Shown in pieces: positions 54,355-61,987 of a stretch of DNA of 64,000 nucleotides. Both the position numbers and the translations under genes were made by a program. The stretch's first letter is position 1, and every line of letters starts with the position of its first letter. The notes under the pieces are model-generated. The model ran no database searches. It was not told the origin of the DNA and was given only the letters and a program-made list of their open reading frames with translations. The DNA is from Lederbergia panacisoli (lineage in GTDB: Bacteria; Bacillota; Bacilli; Bacillales; Bacillaceae_C): positions 34,788 through 98,787 of the forward strand of contig NZ_JANJGU010000014.1 of NCBI RefSeq assembly GCF_024626525.1, given 5' to 3'.

Positions 54355-54531
54355 TTAAATAAATAAATATGTAAGACCAGAAAATACAAACGCCATAATC
54401 GATGAAAAAATAAATGTTCCACCATAAACTTGTTCTTCAGAATTTGAAATTTTTAATGCTTCAATATAAGAGTACGCAAATAAATAAACGGTCATAACTA
54501 AAGCGATAACGAGTGCGATGTTTGTTAGCAT
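54355..54531 (-). CDS. 58-residue small membrane protein
   Basis: Short gene on the minus strand: MLTNIALVIALVMTVYLFAY at the start, a polar centre (SNSEEQVYG) and a second hydrophobic segment (TFIFSSIMAFVFSGLTYLF). The ATG at 54531 has AAGAAGGTG nine bases upstream. Two membrane segments of this kind are common in small Bacillus membrane proteins. Family unknown. It is convergent with the EamA gene. Confidence 0.68.
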   Translation of the reverse strand: MLTNIALVIALVMTVYLFAYSYIEALKISNSEEQVYGGTFIFSSIMAFVFSGLTYLFI

Positions 54532-54667
54532 TCGAGATTCACCTTCTTGTTAAAAGTAGATTTGATATTATAATATGAGTTGGTTCCTTTAAACATGAAT
54601 CAAATATTTCCACAATGTATAGCAGCATTAAGTAAACATTAGTAAATAGTTTTTATAATAAAGTAAC

Positions 54668-54709
54668 AAAAAACCTTTAAAAAATTGACTTTTTTAAAGG
54701 TTTTTTTGT
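54668..54709. terminator. Terminator of the LacI gene (bidirectional)
   Basis: Stem AAACCTTTAAAAAA with TTTTTTAAAGGTTT followed by T runs on either strand; it lies just after the regulator stop on the minus strand. Confidence 0.85.
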
Positions 54710-54716
54710 TCGGCAA

Positions 54717-55709
54717 TTATGTATTTACTCTGCCACAAGATTTTCGAATATTTAATTCCGGCTTCATTTTACGAATGTTCGGATGAAGATTTTTGTTTTC
54801 AATTAGTTCAATGATAGAATGAACAATTTCAGTTGCTAATTGTTCAATGGGAACTCCAATGCTAGTTAAAGGGATTTCCATATTTGCCATTTGAGGGATG
54901 TTATCATAACTAATAATTGAGATATCGTTTGGAATCTGTAGCTGTTTTTCTTTAATTCCACGAATGATGCCGCCGCTGATATCATAGCTTCCTCCAACAA
55001 TTGCGGTCGGGCGTTCAGTTGATTCTAGCAGCTTGCTTACAGCGTAATAGCCGTCATACCAATCGAGACCTTTCGTATCTACTAAGAAATGGTGATTTAT
55101 CGTTAATCCAAAGTGTTTCATTGCTTTTTTAAAACCATTCAATTTTTCCATCTGCATTCGATCCGTTTTTGAAAAATCGCCAATATAGGCTATTTTTTTA
55201 TGCCCTAAATTGCTGTGCAAATATTTTATCGCTTCAAACATCGCTTGTTCATGGTTAGCGTCGATGATTGGATAATGATTAACTTTCTTCTCTGCAACGC
55301 CGTATGTAAGTAAAGGAATATGATTCGATTCAATAGAAATGTCGATATGTTCATCAAAGAAAATGATCCCATCAACTTGAAATCGTTTAAATGTATCTAG
55401 TGAGGCTTCAAATGGCTCGACCGAAAGAATCATGGAGTAAGGCGTTTTTCTAATTTCATTGCTAATATTCGTCACTAAAGTTGAAAGAACGACCCTTTCA
55501 ATAGTTGGCCAAATCAATCCAATAATTTTTGTTTGCTTAGAAACGAGTCTTTGAGCAGCGTAATTCGGTTCATATCCCATTTCTTTCGCCACTTTAAGTA
55601 TACGACTTTTTGTAGTGGGTTTAACCAATGGGCTATCATTTAACGCTTTGGAAACAGTGGAATAACTAACTCCTGCTATTTTTGCAATATCTTTAATGGT
55701 TACGCTCAT
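54717..55709 (-). CDS. LacI-family transcriptional repressor of the uronate cluster
   Basis: LacI/GalR regulator (330 aa). The N-terminal helix-turn-helix is VTIKDIAKIAGVSYSTVSKAL with hinge helix NYAAQRLVSKQ, followed by a periplasmic-binding-protein-like sensor domain. It is divergent from uxaE, and two near-identical palindromes lie in the shared region, so it most likely represses the uronate genes and itself, with a uronate or pathway intermediate as inducer. ATG 55709 is preferred; the GTG at 55718 lies within the AGGTG site. Confidence 0.9.
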   Translation of the reverse strand: MSVTIKDIAKIAGVSYSTVSKALNDSPLVKPTTKSRILKVAKEMGYEPNYAAQRLVSKQTKIIGLIWPTIERVVLSTLVTNISNEIRKTPYSMILSVEPFEASLDTFKRFQVDGIIFFDEHIDISIESNHIPLLTYGVAEKKVNHYPIIDANHEQAMFEAIKYLHSNLGHKKIAYIGDFSKTDRMQMEKLNGFKKAMKHFGLTINHHFLVDTKGLDWYDGYYAVSKLLESTERPTAIVGGSYDISGGIIRGIKEKQLQIPNDISIISYDNIPQMANMEIPLTSIGVPIEQLATEIVHSIIELIENKNLHPNIRKMKPELNIRKSCGRVNT

Positions 55710-55761
55710 TCTTTTCACCTATTGAAATCGTGATATATTTACTTTTTTTAATGTATCACAG

Positions 55762-55779
55762 AATAACAACGTTTTCATT
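55762..55779. promoter_or_regulatory. Secondary LacI-type operator
   Basis: AATAACAACGTTTTCATT, identical to the perfect operator at 55850 over the first 12 bases and mostly matching after that. It lies 53 bp before the regulator start codon, suitable for autoregulation. Confidence 0.65.
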
Positions 55780-55814
55780 GTTTTATCAGTAAGGACTTTA
55801 ATATATTTTTTACA

Positions 55815-55843
55815 TTGCGAAAACAGCATAAATGATCTATCAT
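55815..55843 (+). promoter_or_regulatory. Putative promoter of uxaE operon
   Basis: TTGCGA (55815-55820), 17-bp spacer, TATCAT (55838-55843); the perfect operator begins seven bases after the -10, over the expected transcription start. Confidence 0.6.
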
Positions 55844-55849
55844 AATAGT

Positions 55850-55867
55850 AATAACAACGTTGTTATT
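55850..55867. promoter_or_regulatory. Primary LacI-type operator (perfect palindrome)
   Basis: AATAACAACGTTGTTATT is an 18-bp perfect palindrome with the central CG typical of LacI-family sites, positioned over the expected start of transcription of the uronate operon. Confidence 0.8.
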
Positions 55868-55934
55868 TTCGTGAGTGTAATTATTGATACCGCTGTCATT
55901 CTATAGGATTGAAGTCTATTGAAAAAGGTAAAGG

Positions 55935-57437
55935 ATGATGATAAAAATGGAAAATTTACTACCTATACTTAAGGAACTTGAATATGGAAAAATAGTTTCT
56001 TATGATACTAGTGTAAAAGTCTATGAAAAGTCATTTAAGGAATACGAAAATACGCGTTTATTAATGGTGAAAACAAATGGAGACCGTTACATCCTTGCTG
56101 TTGGTGAAAGTTCCCTTTTTGATGAATTACAAGGGAAGGCTATCGGAAACGGAAAGCTTTGCCCATTAAGTCATGAAAATCGTCTCGTACTAAACCGTTA
56201 TTTCGATTACACTGTCCCACGTGCATTCGGAACAAAAAAAGCGACAATGGGGTTGGGAGATCGCCTTGGTATTGCATCACCTGGACATATTGAAACAGTC
56301 AAAGACCATCGTGTCAAACCAATTCTTGCACAACAAAGTATCCGTGAATTAACACTTACTAATCGTACGATGAATGATATGCTCGATGCCGCGGCGTTTG
56401 CTGTTTTCCAAGAGGGATATGAAGGTGGATATGGCGCGGATGGTGATCATATTAAGGTAGAAAGTGATATTAAAATGGCACTTGAACTTGGAATCTCAAT
56501 GCTGACATTAGATTGCTCGGATTATATTCCAACAGGAATCGATGCCCAGTCTTTGGAAGAAGTACGTATTGAATTTGAAAAGCTTCCGCAAAAAATTCAA
56601 GCATATTACAATGAAAGATATTTAAATCAAACATTTGCTGTAAACGGATTAACGATTTCTTTCGATGAAGAAACACTGATTAAATATGTTTTGGAATATA
56701 ACGAAGCGCTTAATTATATGGTTCATGTATATGAAGAATACATAAGCAAGCTAGATCGCGATTTTGACTTTGAAATTTCCATAGATGAAACAGAAACCGT
56801 TACATCCCCTATGGCGCATTTCTTCGTTGCGAATGAATTAACATCGAAAGGAGTAAAGGTGACAAGTCTAGCTCCGAGATTCTGCGGGGAATTCCAAAAA
56901 GGAATCGATTATATTGGGAATATTGAACAATTCGAACGTGAACTAAGTGAACATGCGTTGATTGCCGAGTATTTTGGTTATAAACTTAGCATCCATTCAG
57001 GCAGTGATAAATTCAAGGTGTTCCCGATTATTGCAAAGTATACAAAAGGTGTCGTGCACGTAAAAACAGCTGGTACGAACTGGCTTGAAGCAGTCAGGGT
57101 CATTGCGAAGACAAATCCTGATTTGTATAGAAGGTTGCATACGTTTGCATTGGAAAATTTGGATGAAGCTTTGAGATACTATCACATTACTCCTGACATG
57201 GGGACAATAACTCCACTTGATTCAATTGCAGATGAAAATCTAGCAGACTATATGAATAATGATGCTGCACGGCAAGTTCTCCATGTCACTTATGGCTTAA
57301 TTTTAACGGCGGAAGATGAAAACGGGGCATCGTTGTTTAAAGATGAATTCTTTAAAACACTTGACGAGCATGAAGATGAATATAAAAAAGCTCTCATTTT
57401 TCATATTGGAAAACATTTAGAAACATTGGGATTATAA
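55935..57437 (+). CDS. uxaE: Tagaturonate epimerase UxaE
   Basis: UxaE-family enzyme (500 aa) that interconverts D-tagaturonate and D-fructuronate at C3, letting galacturonate enter the glucuronate branch. Family segments are PRAFGTKKATMGLGDRLG, GGYGADGDHIKVESD, FEISIDETETVTSP, SLAPRFCGEFQKGIDYIG, LSIHSGSDKFKVFP and HVKTAGTNWLEAVRV; the acidic and histidine residues there are probable metal ligands. Several starts are possible (55935, 55938, 55947); AAAAAGG and AAAGG lie just upstream. It is the first gene of the operon. Confidence 0.9.
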   Translation: MMIKMENLLPILKELEYGKIVSYDTSVKVYEKSFKEYENTRLLMVKTNGDRYILAVGESSLFDELQGKAIGNGKLCPLSHENRLVLNRYFDYTVPRAFGTKKATMGLGDRLGIASPGHIETVKDHRVKPILAQQSIRELTLTNRTMNDMLDAAAFAVFQEGYEGGYGADGDHIKVESDIKMALELGISMLTLDCSDYIPTGIDAQSLEEVRIEFEKLPQKIQAYYNERYLNQTFAVNGLTISFDEETLIKYVLEYNEALNYMVHVYEEYISKLDRDFDFEISIDETETVTSPMAHFFVANELTSKGVKVTSLAPRFCGEFQKGIDYIGNIEQFERELSEHALIAEYFGYKLSIHSGSDKFKVFPIIAKYTKGVVHVKTAGTNWLEAVRVIAKTNPDLYRRLHTFALENLDEALRYYHITPDMGTITPLDSIADENLADYMNNDAARQVLHVTYGLILTAEDENGASLFKDEFFKTLDEHEDEYKKALIFHIGKHLETLGL

Positions 57438-57513
57438 AAAGATGAACTGAATAATTTACAGTGAATTCGTGTCTGAAGTGGAACTAAAAAATAAGTAAAG
57501 AAGGAGAACGAAT

Positions 57514-58359
57514 ATGAACGAAATACTTGCTAAAAAGAATCAAGATCTTGGAAATATATTGAAAAATATGGAACGTGTTATCGTTGCTTTTTCAGGTGGG
57601 GTGGATAGTGCCCTTCTTTTAAAGCGTGCTCAGCAAGAACTTGGAGACCAAGTTTTAGCAGTTGTTGTCCATTCCGAACTATTTAGAAAAGAAGAATTTG
57701 ACGGTGCAGTGAAATTAGCGGAAGAAATGGGTGTGCAACTTCTTCGGACAGAAATCAAGGAGTTGAGTAATCCTAATATCGTCGCAAATAATCCAGATAG
57801 CTGGTATCACAGTAAAAAAATGCTCTATTCTCACCTCAAGGAACTAGCGAAGGAACTTAACTTCCCTTATGTACTAGATGGGATGATTATGGATGACATG
57901 GATGATTTTAGACCGGGATTAAAAGCGAGAACCGAAGAAGGCGTTCGAAGTGTGCTTCAAGAAGCAGGGCTTTATAAGCATGAGGTTAGAGAACTTGCTC
58001 AACTCCATTCTGTTCCCGTGTGGAACAAACCAGCTTCTTGCAGTCTCGCATCTAGAATACCTTACGGGATTAAGCTAGATCATAAAAAAATTGATCAAGT
58101 AAACAAAGCGGAAATCTTTTTAATAAAGATTGGATTATCTACCGTTCGTGTGCGTCATCACGGCGAAGTCGCTCGGATTGAAGTGAAGCCTGAAGAAATG
58201 AATTTGTTATTGAAACAGAATGAAATGATTTATCAAGAACTTGTGTTATTAGGATTTTCTTATGTATCGATTGATTTGTTAGGATATCGCACGGGGAGTA
58301 TGAATGAAGTTTTGCCTGATGATTCTAAAGCTGAGTATTCAAATGTTGTTTCTTTATAA
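57514..58359 (+). CDS. larE: ATP-dependent sacrificial sulfur transferase LarE
   Basis: LarE (281 aa) adds sulfur to the nicotinate-derived precursor of the nickel-pincer (NPN) cofactor by sacrificing its own cysteine. The PP-loop SGGVDS is at residues 27-32 and the sacrificial cysteine is at residue 176 in KPASCSLASRIPYG, the same number as in the Lactobacillus enzyme. AGAAGGAG precedes the ATG. It sits inside a uronate operon with a LarA-family gene two positions downstream. LarB and LarC, needed for the other cofactor steps, are not in the window. Confidence 0.93.
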   Translation: MNEILAKKNQDLGNILKNMERVIVAFSGGVDSALLLKRAQQELGDQVLAVVVHSELFRKEEFDGAVKLAEEMGVQLLRTEIKELSNPNIVANNPDSWYHSKKMLYSHLKELAKELNFPYVLDGMIMDDMDDFRPGLKARTEEGVRSVLQEAGLYKHEVRELAQLHSVPVWNKPASCSLASRIPYGIKLDHKKIDQVNKAEIFLIKIGLSTVRVRHHGEVARIEVKPEEMNLLLKQNEMIYQELVLLGFSYVSIDLLGYRTGSMNEVLPDDSKAEYSNVVSL

Positions 58360-58402
58360 AAAAAGTTTTTCGTATACTACATGAAAGGATGTTTAACACT
58401 CT

Positions 58403-59803
58403 ATGAAAACGTTTATTACAGATGATTTTTTACTTTATAATGAAACGGCTAGAGAGCTTTTCCACGGCACTGCAAAAGATTTGCCGATTATTGATTATCA
58501 TAATCATTTAAAACAAGATGAAGTTTTGGAAAATAAAAGTTTTAATGATATTGCTGATATTTGGCTAGGTGGAGATCATTATAAATGGCGCGCCATGCGG
58601 GCGAATGGAGTTAATGAGGATTATATTACAGGAAATAAAAGTGGTTATGATAAGTTTTTAAAATGGGCTGAAACCGTTCCTAATACATTTGGAAACCCTC
58701 TATACCACTGGACTCATTTAGAGTTGTTAAGATATTTTGATATTGACGAAATATTAAGTGAAAAATCGGCTCCAGCTATTTGGGAGGAAGCAAATAGGAA
58801 GCTAGCAACGCCGGAACTTTCTGTTCGCTCGATTTTAAAAAAAGATAAAGTTGAATTTTTAGGAACGACAGACGATCCAACAGATAGCTTGGAGAGTCAT
58901 TGGGCATTGAAAGAGGAAGGTTTTGAAGTTAAAGTTTCTCCTTCGTTTCGACCTGATAAAGGCTTATATATTGAACGAGAAACCTTTTTGCCTTGGGTAG
59001 AAAAATTAGGGGAAGTAACGAATTCATCCATTGAAAATTACGATGCGTTTTTGGACGCATTTTCGAAGCGGGTCGATTATTTTGCGGAGCATGGTTGTAA
59101 GAGTTCCGATCATGGTATTGATGTAATGTTTTTTAAAGAAGCTTCCAAACAAGAAGTCGACCAAATTTTCAAGAAGCGATTGAATGGTGAAGACGTGTCA
59201 GAAGAGGATGCTGAAAAATTTAAGACATACACATTACTAGCTCTGGGAGAATGGTACGCTGAAAAAGGCTGGGCGATGCAGCTCCATTTAGGTGCACTTC
59301 GCAATAATAATAAACGAATGTTTACTAGGCTAGGTCCTGACACCGGCTTTGACTCAATCGGAGATCTGTTGATTGCGAATAAATTAGCTGGTTTTCTCGA
59401 TTCATTGGAGCAGAAGGATAAATTGCCAAAAACAATCCTATATAGTGTAAACGCAAAGGATTATGATGTTCTTGCTTCAATGGCAGGCAACTACCAAAGC
59501 TCTGAATTGCCAGGAAAAGTGCAGTTTGGAACAGCATGGTGGTACAACGACACCATTGATGGTATGGAAAATCAAATGAAAACTCTCGCAAATATTGGTT
59601 TAATCAGCAATTTCATCGGGATGCTTACCGATTCACGAAGCTTTTTATCGTTTCCTAGACACGAATATTTCAGAAGAATACTATGTAATCTTTTGGGAAC
59701 TTGGGTTGAAGAATGCAAAGTGTCAAAGGATATGAAACTATTAGAAAAATACGTACGCAATATTTCTTATGAAAATGCGAAACGTTATTTCGGTTTAGAA
59801 TAA
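58403..59803 (+). CDS. uxaC: Uronate isomerase UxaC
   Basis: Uronate isomerase (466 aa) converting D-glucuronate to D-fructuronate and D-galacturonate to D-tagaturonate. Amidohydrolase-superfamily features are visible: IIDYHNHLKQDEV (metal histidines), WAMQLHLGALRNNNKRMF, the FGTAWWYNDTIDGMENQM segment and LTDSRSFLSFPRHEYFRRI. AAAGGATG precedes the ATG. It lies between larE and the LarA-family gene in the uronate operon. Confidence 0.95.
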   Translation: MKTFITDDFLLYNETARELFHGTAKDLPIIDYHNHLKQDEVLENKSFNDIADIWLGGDHYKWRAMRANGVNEDYITGNKSGYDKFLKWAETVPNTFGNPLYHWTHLELLRYFDIDEILSEKSAPAIWEEANRKLATPELSVRSILKKDKVEFLGTTDDPTDSLESHWALKEEGFEVKVSPSFRPDKGLYIERETFLPWVEKLGEVTNSSIENYDAFLDAFSKRVDYFAEHGCKSSDHGIDVMFFKEASKQEVDQIFKKRLNGEDVSEEDAEKFKTYTLLALGEWYAEKGWAMQLHLGALRNNNKRMFTRLGPDTGFDSIGDLLIANKLAGFLDSLEQKDKLPKTILYSVNAKDYDVLASMAGNYQSSELPGKVQFGTAWWYNDTIDGMENQMKTLANIGLISNFIGMLTDSRSFLSFPRHEYFRRILCNLLGTWVEECKVSKDMKLLEKYVRNISYENAKRYFGLE

Positions 59804-59853
59804 GACAAAGGGGAGGGCTTCCTCACCCGTATTGGTAAGGGGAGTGAACAATT

Positions 59854-61125
59854 GTGGGTATATTAGAAGAATTACTTAAAGATATTCCGCTGCCAAGGAT
59901 GGTAAAGGTCAGGCAGAAATTTGACGACACGAAGATTGAGGACTTTGAAGCTGCCCTAAGAGCTGAATTGAATCAAGAAAAAATCCTTTCTAAGATTAAA
60001 CCAGGTATGGAAATTGCCATTGCAGTCGGCAGTCGAGGTGTTGATCGTATTGTAGATATGACCGCGATTACGGTGAAATTTTTAAAAGAGTTAGGCGCAA
60101 ATCCGTTTATTGTCCCTAGTATGGGAAGTCATGGAGGAGCGACAGCGGAAGGGCAAAAAGGAGTACTCGAACATCTTGGAGTTACGGAAGCAGCGGTCGA
60201 TGCAGAAATCCGTTCTTCTATGGAAGTAATTAAAGTTGGGGAATTGTCGAATGGGCTTCCTGTATATGTCGATAAGATTGCTTCAAAGGCAGACGGTATT
60301 ATCGTATTGAACCGCGTTAAACCGCATACTGCGTTCCGTGGTCCCGTTGAAAGCGGAGTTATGAAGATGATTAGCATCGGACTAGGAAAACAAAAAGGGG
60401 CAGAAGCCTGTCATCAATTAGGTTTTAAGTATATGGCCGAGCATGTCCCGGCAATGGCTAGAATGATTATGGAAAAAATGCCGATATTATTCGCGGTGGC
60501 TTCAGTTGAAAATGCCTTTGATAAAGTGGCAAAGGTGGCTGTCCTGACTCCCGATGAGATTGAAGAGAAGGAAATAGAATTGCAAAAGCTGGCAAAACAA
60601 CTATTGCCGAAGCTCTTTTTTGATCAAATTGATGTGCTCGTCATCGATGAAATTGGTAAAAACATTAGTGGAGACGGAATGGATCCAAATATTACAGGCC
60701 GTTATCCGACCCCGTATGCACATGGCGGGCCAGATGTGACTAAGATGGCTGTTTTGGATTTAACGAAAGAATCAGAAGGAAATGCAAATGGTGTGGGGAC
60801 GGCGGATTTTACAACCCAACGTCTCGTAGACAAGATGGATAGAGAAGCGACCTATGCGAATGGACTAACATCTACAGTCGTTGCTCCTACCAAAATTGCG
60901 ACCACCTTGGCAAACGACCGTCTTTGTATAAAAGCAGCCATTAAAACATGTAATATTTTTGATTTTACTAAAGTAAATCTAGTACGGATCAAAAACACGT
61001 TGGAAATAAGTGAGATTGAGGTTTCGGAAAACCTCCTTAATTATGTAGAAGAGCATCCAAATTTAGAGCCAATATCTGACTTGAAAGAAATGGATTTTAA
61101 TGAGGATGGAAATTTCCGTATATAA
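59854..61125 (+). CDS. LarA-family (DUF2088) nickel-pincer-type racemase/epimerase
   Basis: LarA homologue (423 aa). In LarA the NPN cofactor is joined to a lysine, nickel is held by a histidine and two further histidines act in catalysis. Candidate equivalents here are H93 (MGSHGG), H158 (VKPHTAFRG), K171 (ESGVMKMISIGLGK) and H187 (ACHQLGF); the H-H spacing of 65 and K-H spacing of 16 agree with LarA (66 and 16). LarA-type enzymes invert the C2 of 2-hydroxyacids. Within this operon, D-mannonate or another aldonate is a reasonable substrate (inference). The start is GTG 59854 after AAGGGGAG. Confidence 0.85.
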   Translation: MGILEELLKDIPLPRMVKVRQKFDDTKIEDFEAALRAELNQEKILSKIKPGMEIAIAVGSRGVDRIVDMTAITVKFLKELGANPFIVPSMGSHGGATAEGQKGVLEHLGVTEAAVDAEIRSSMEVIKVGELSNGLPVYVDKIASKADGIIVLNRVKPHTAFRGPVESGVMKMISIGLGKQKGAEACHQLGFKYMAEHVPAMARMIMEKMPILFAVASVENAFDKVAKVAVLTPDEIEEKEIELQKLAKQLLPKLFFDQIDVLVIDEIGKNISGDGMDPNITGRYPTPYAHGGPDVTKMAVLDLTKESEGNANGVGTADFTTQRLVDKMDREATYANGLTSTVVAPTKIATTLANDRLCIKAAIKTCNIFDFTKVNLVRIKNTLEISEIEVSENLLNYVEEHPNLEPISDLKEMDFNEDGNFRI

Positions 61126-61138
61126 AATTGGGGGAGAA

Positions 61139-61912
61139 ATGGTGAGTAATTTATTTGATTTAACTGGAAAAGTGGCAGTGGCGGTTGGGGGAAATAGTGT
61201 ACTCGGCAGCTCCATTGCGAAAGGATTGGCAGAACATGGTGCGAAACTAGCCATTGTTGGAAGGAACTTAGAAAAAGCAGAAGCTGTCACAAAAGAAATC
61301 ATTGAAAATGGCGGGGAAGCAAAATCTTTTTACGGTGATGTAAGTTCCCTAGAAGCGATTGAAAACCTAGCTAAAGAAATTGAAGCATGGTCAGGTGGAT
61401 GGGATATTTTATTAAATGCACCTGGGAAAAACAGTTCCACTCCTTTCTTCGAATTGGAAATGGATGAATGGGACGACATAATGGATGTCAATTTAAAAGG
61501 GCTTGTTTTTACTACGCAAATATTTGCAAAGCGGATGATGGAGCAGGAGAGAAAAGGAAGTATCATTAATATTTCATCTGTATCATCGACAACCCCATTA
61601 TCAAGGGTATTCACCTATTCTGCATCAAAAGCAGGTGTAAATAGTGTTACTCAGTTTTTGGCTAGGGAGTTTGCTCCTTATGGTATTCGCGTAAATGCCA
61701 TTATTCCTGGATTTTTTCCAGCAGAACAGAATCGGAAAATCTTAAGTGAAGAACGAATCGCATCCATTATGGGACATACACCAATGAATCGCTTTGGTGT
61801 ACCAGAGGAACTTCAAGGAGCAGCAGTATACTTAGCTTCTGAAAAAGCATCTGGTTTTGTAACAGGTACATTTATTCGTGTAGACGGCGGATTCGGCAGC
61901 ATGACAATTTAA
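61139..61912 (+). CDS. uxuB: SDR-family fructuronate reductase (UxuB/YjmF-like)
   Basis: Short-chain dehydrogenase (257 aa) resembling the SDR-type D-mannonate oxidoreductase YjmF/UxuB of B. subtilis, which reduces fructuronate to mannonate. The cofactor loop is GGNSVLGSSIAKGL, the NAP-type motif LLNAPGKN, and the catalytic residues S147, Y160 and K164 (YSASKAG). The C-terminal MNRFGVPEELQGAAVYLASEKASGF is very typical of this group. ATG 61139 follows GGGGGAG, 13 bp after the LarA-like stop. A terminator-like hairpin follows. Confidence 0.87.
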   Translation: MVSNLFDLTGKVAVAVGGNSVLGSSIAKGLAEHGAKLAIVGRNLEKAEAVTKEIIENGGEAKSFYGDVSSLEAIENLAKEIEAWSGGWDILLNAPGKNSSTPFFELEMDEWDDIMDVNLKGLVFTTQIFAKRMMEQERKGSIINISSVSSTTPLSRVFTYSASKAGVNSVTQFLAREFAPYGIRVNAIIPGFFPAEQNRKILSEERIASIMGHTPMNRFGVPEELQGAAVYLASEKASGFVTGTFIRVDGGFGSMTI

Positions 61913-61929
61913 TATATCGGCTTTTGAGT

Positions 61930-61965
61930 ATGATAGGCTATGGAATCAATCCACAGCCTTTTTCA
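61930..61965 (+). terminator. Terminator of the uronate operon
   Basis: Stem AGGCT-TGG (from about 61934) with CCA-AGCCT followed by TTTTTC, shortly after the SDR stop. Confidence 0.78.
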
Positions 61966-61987
61966 TATGGGCGCTTTGGAGGTAAAA

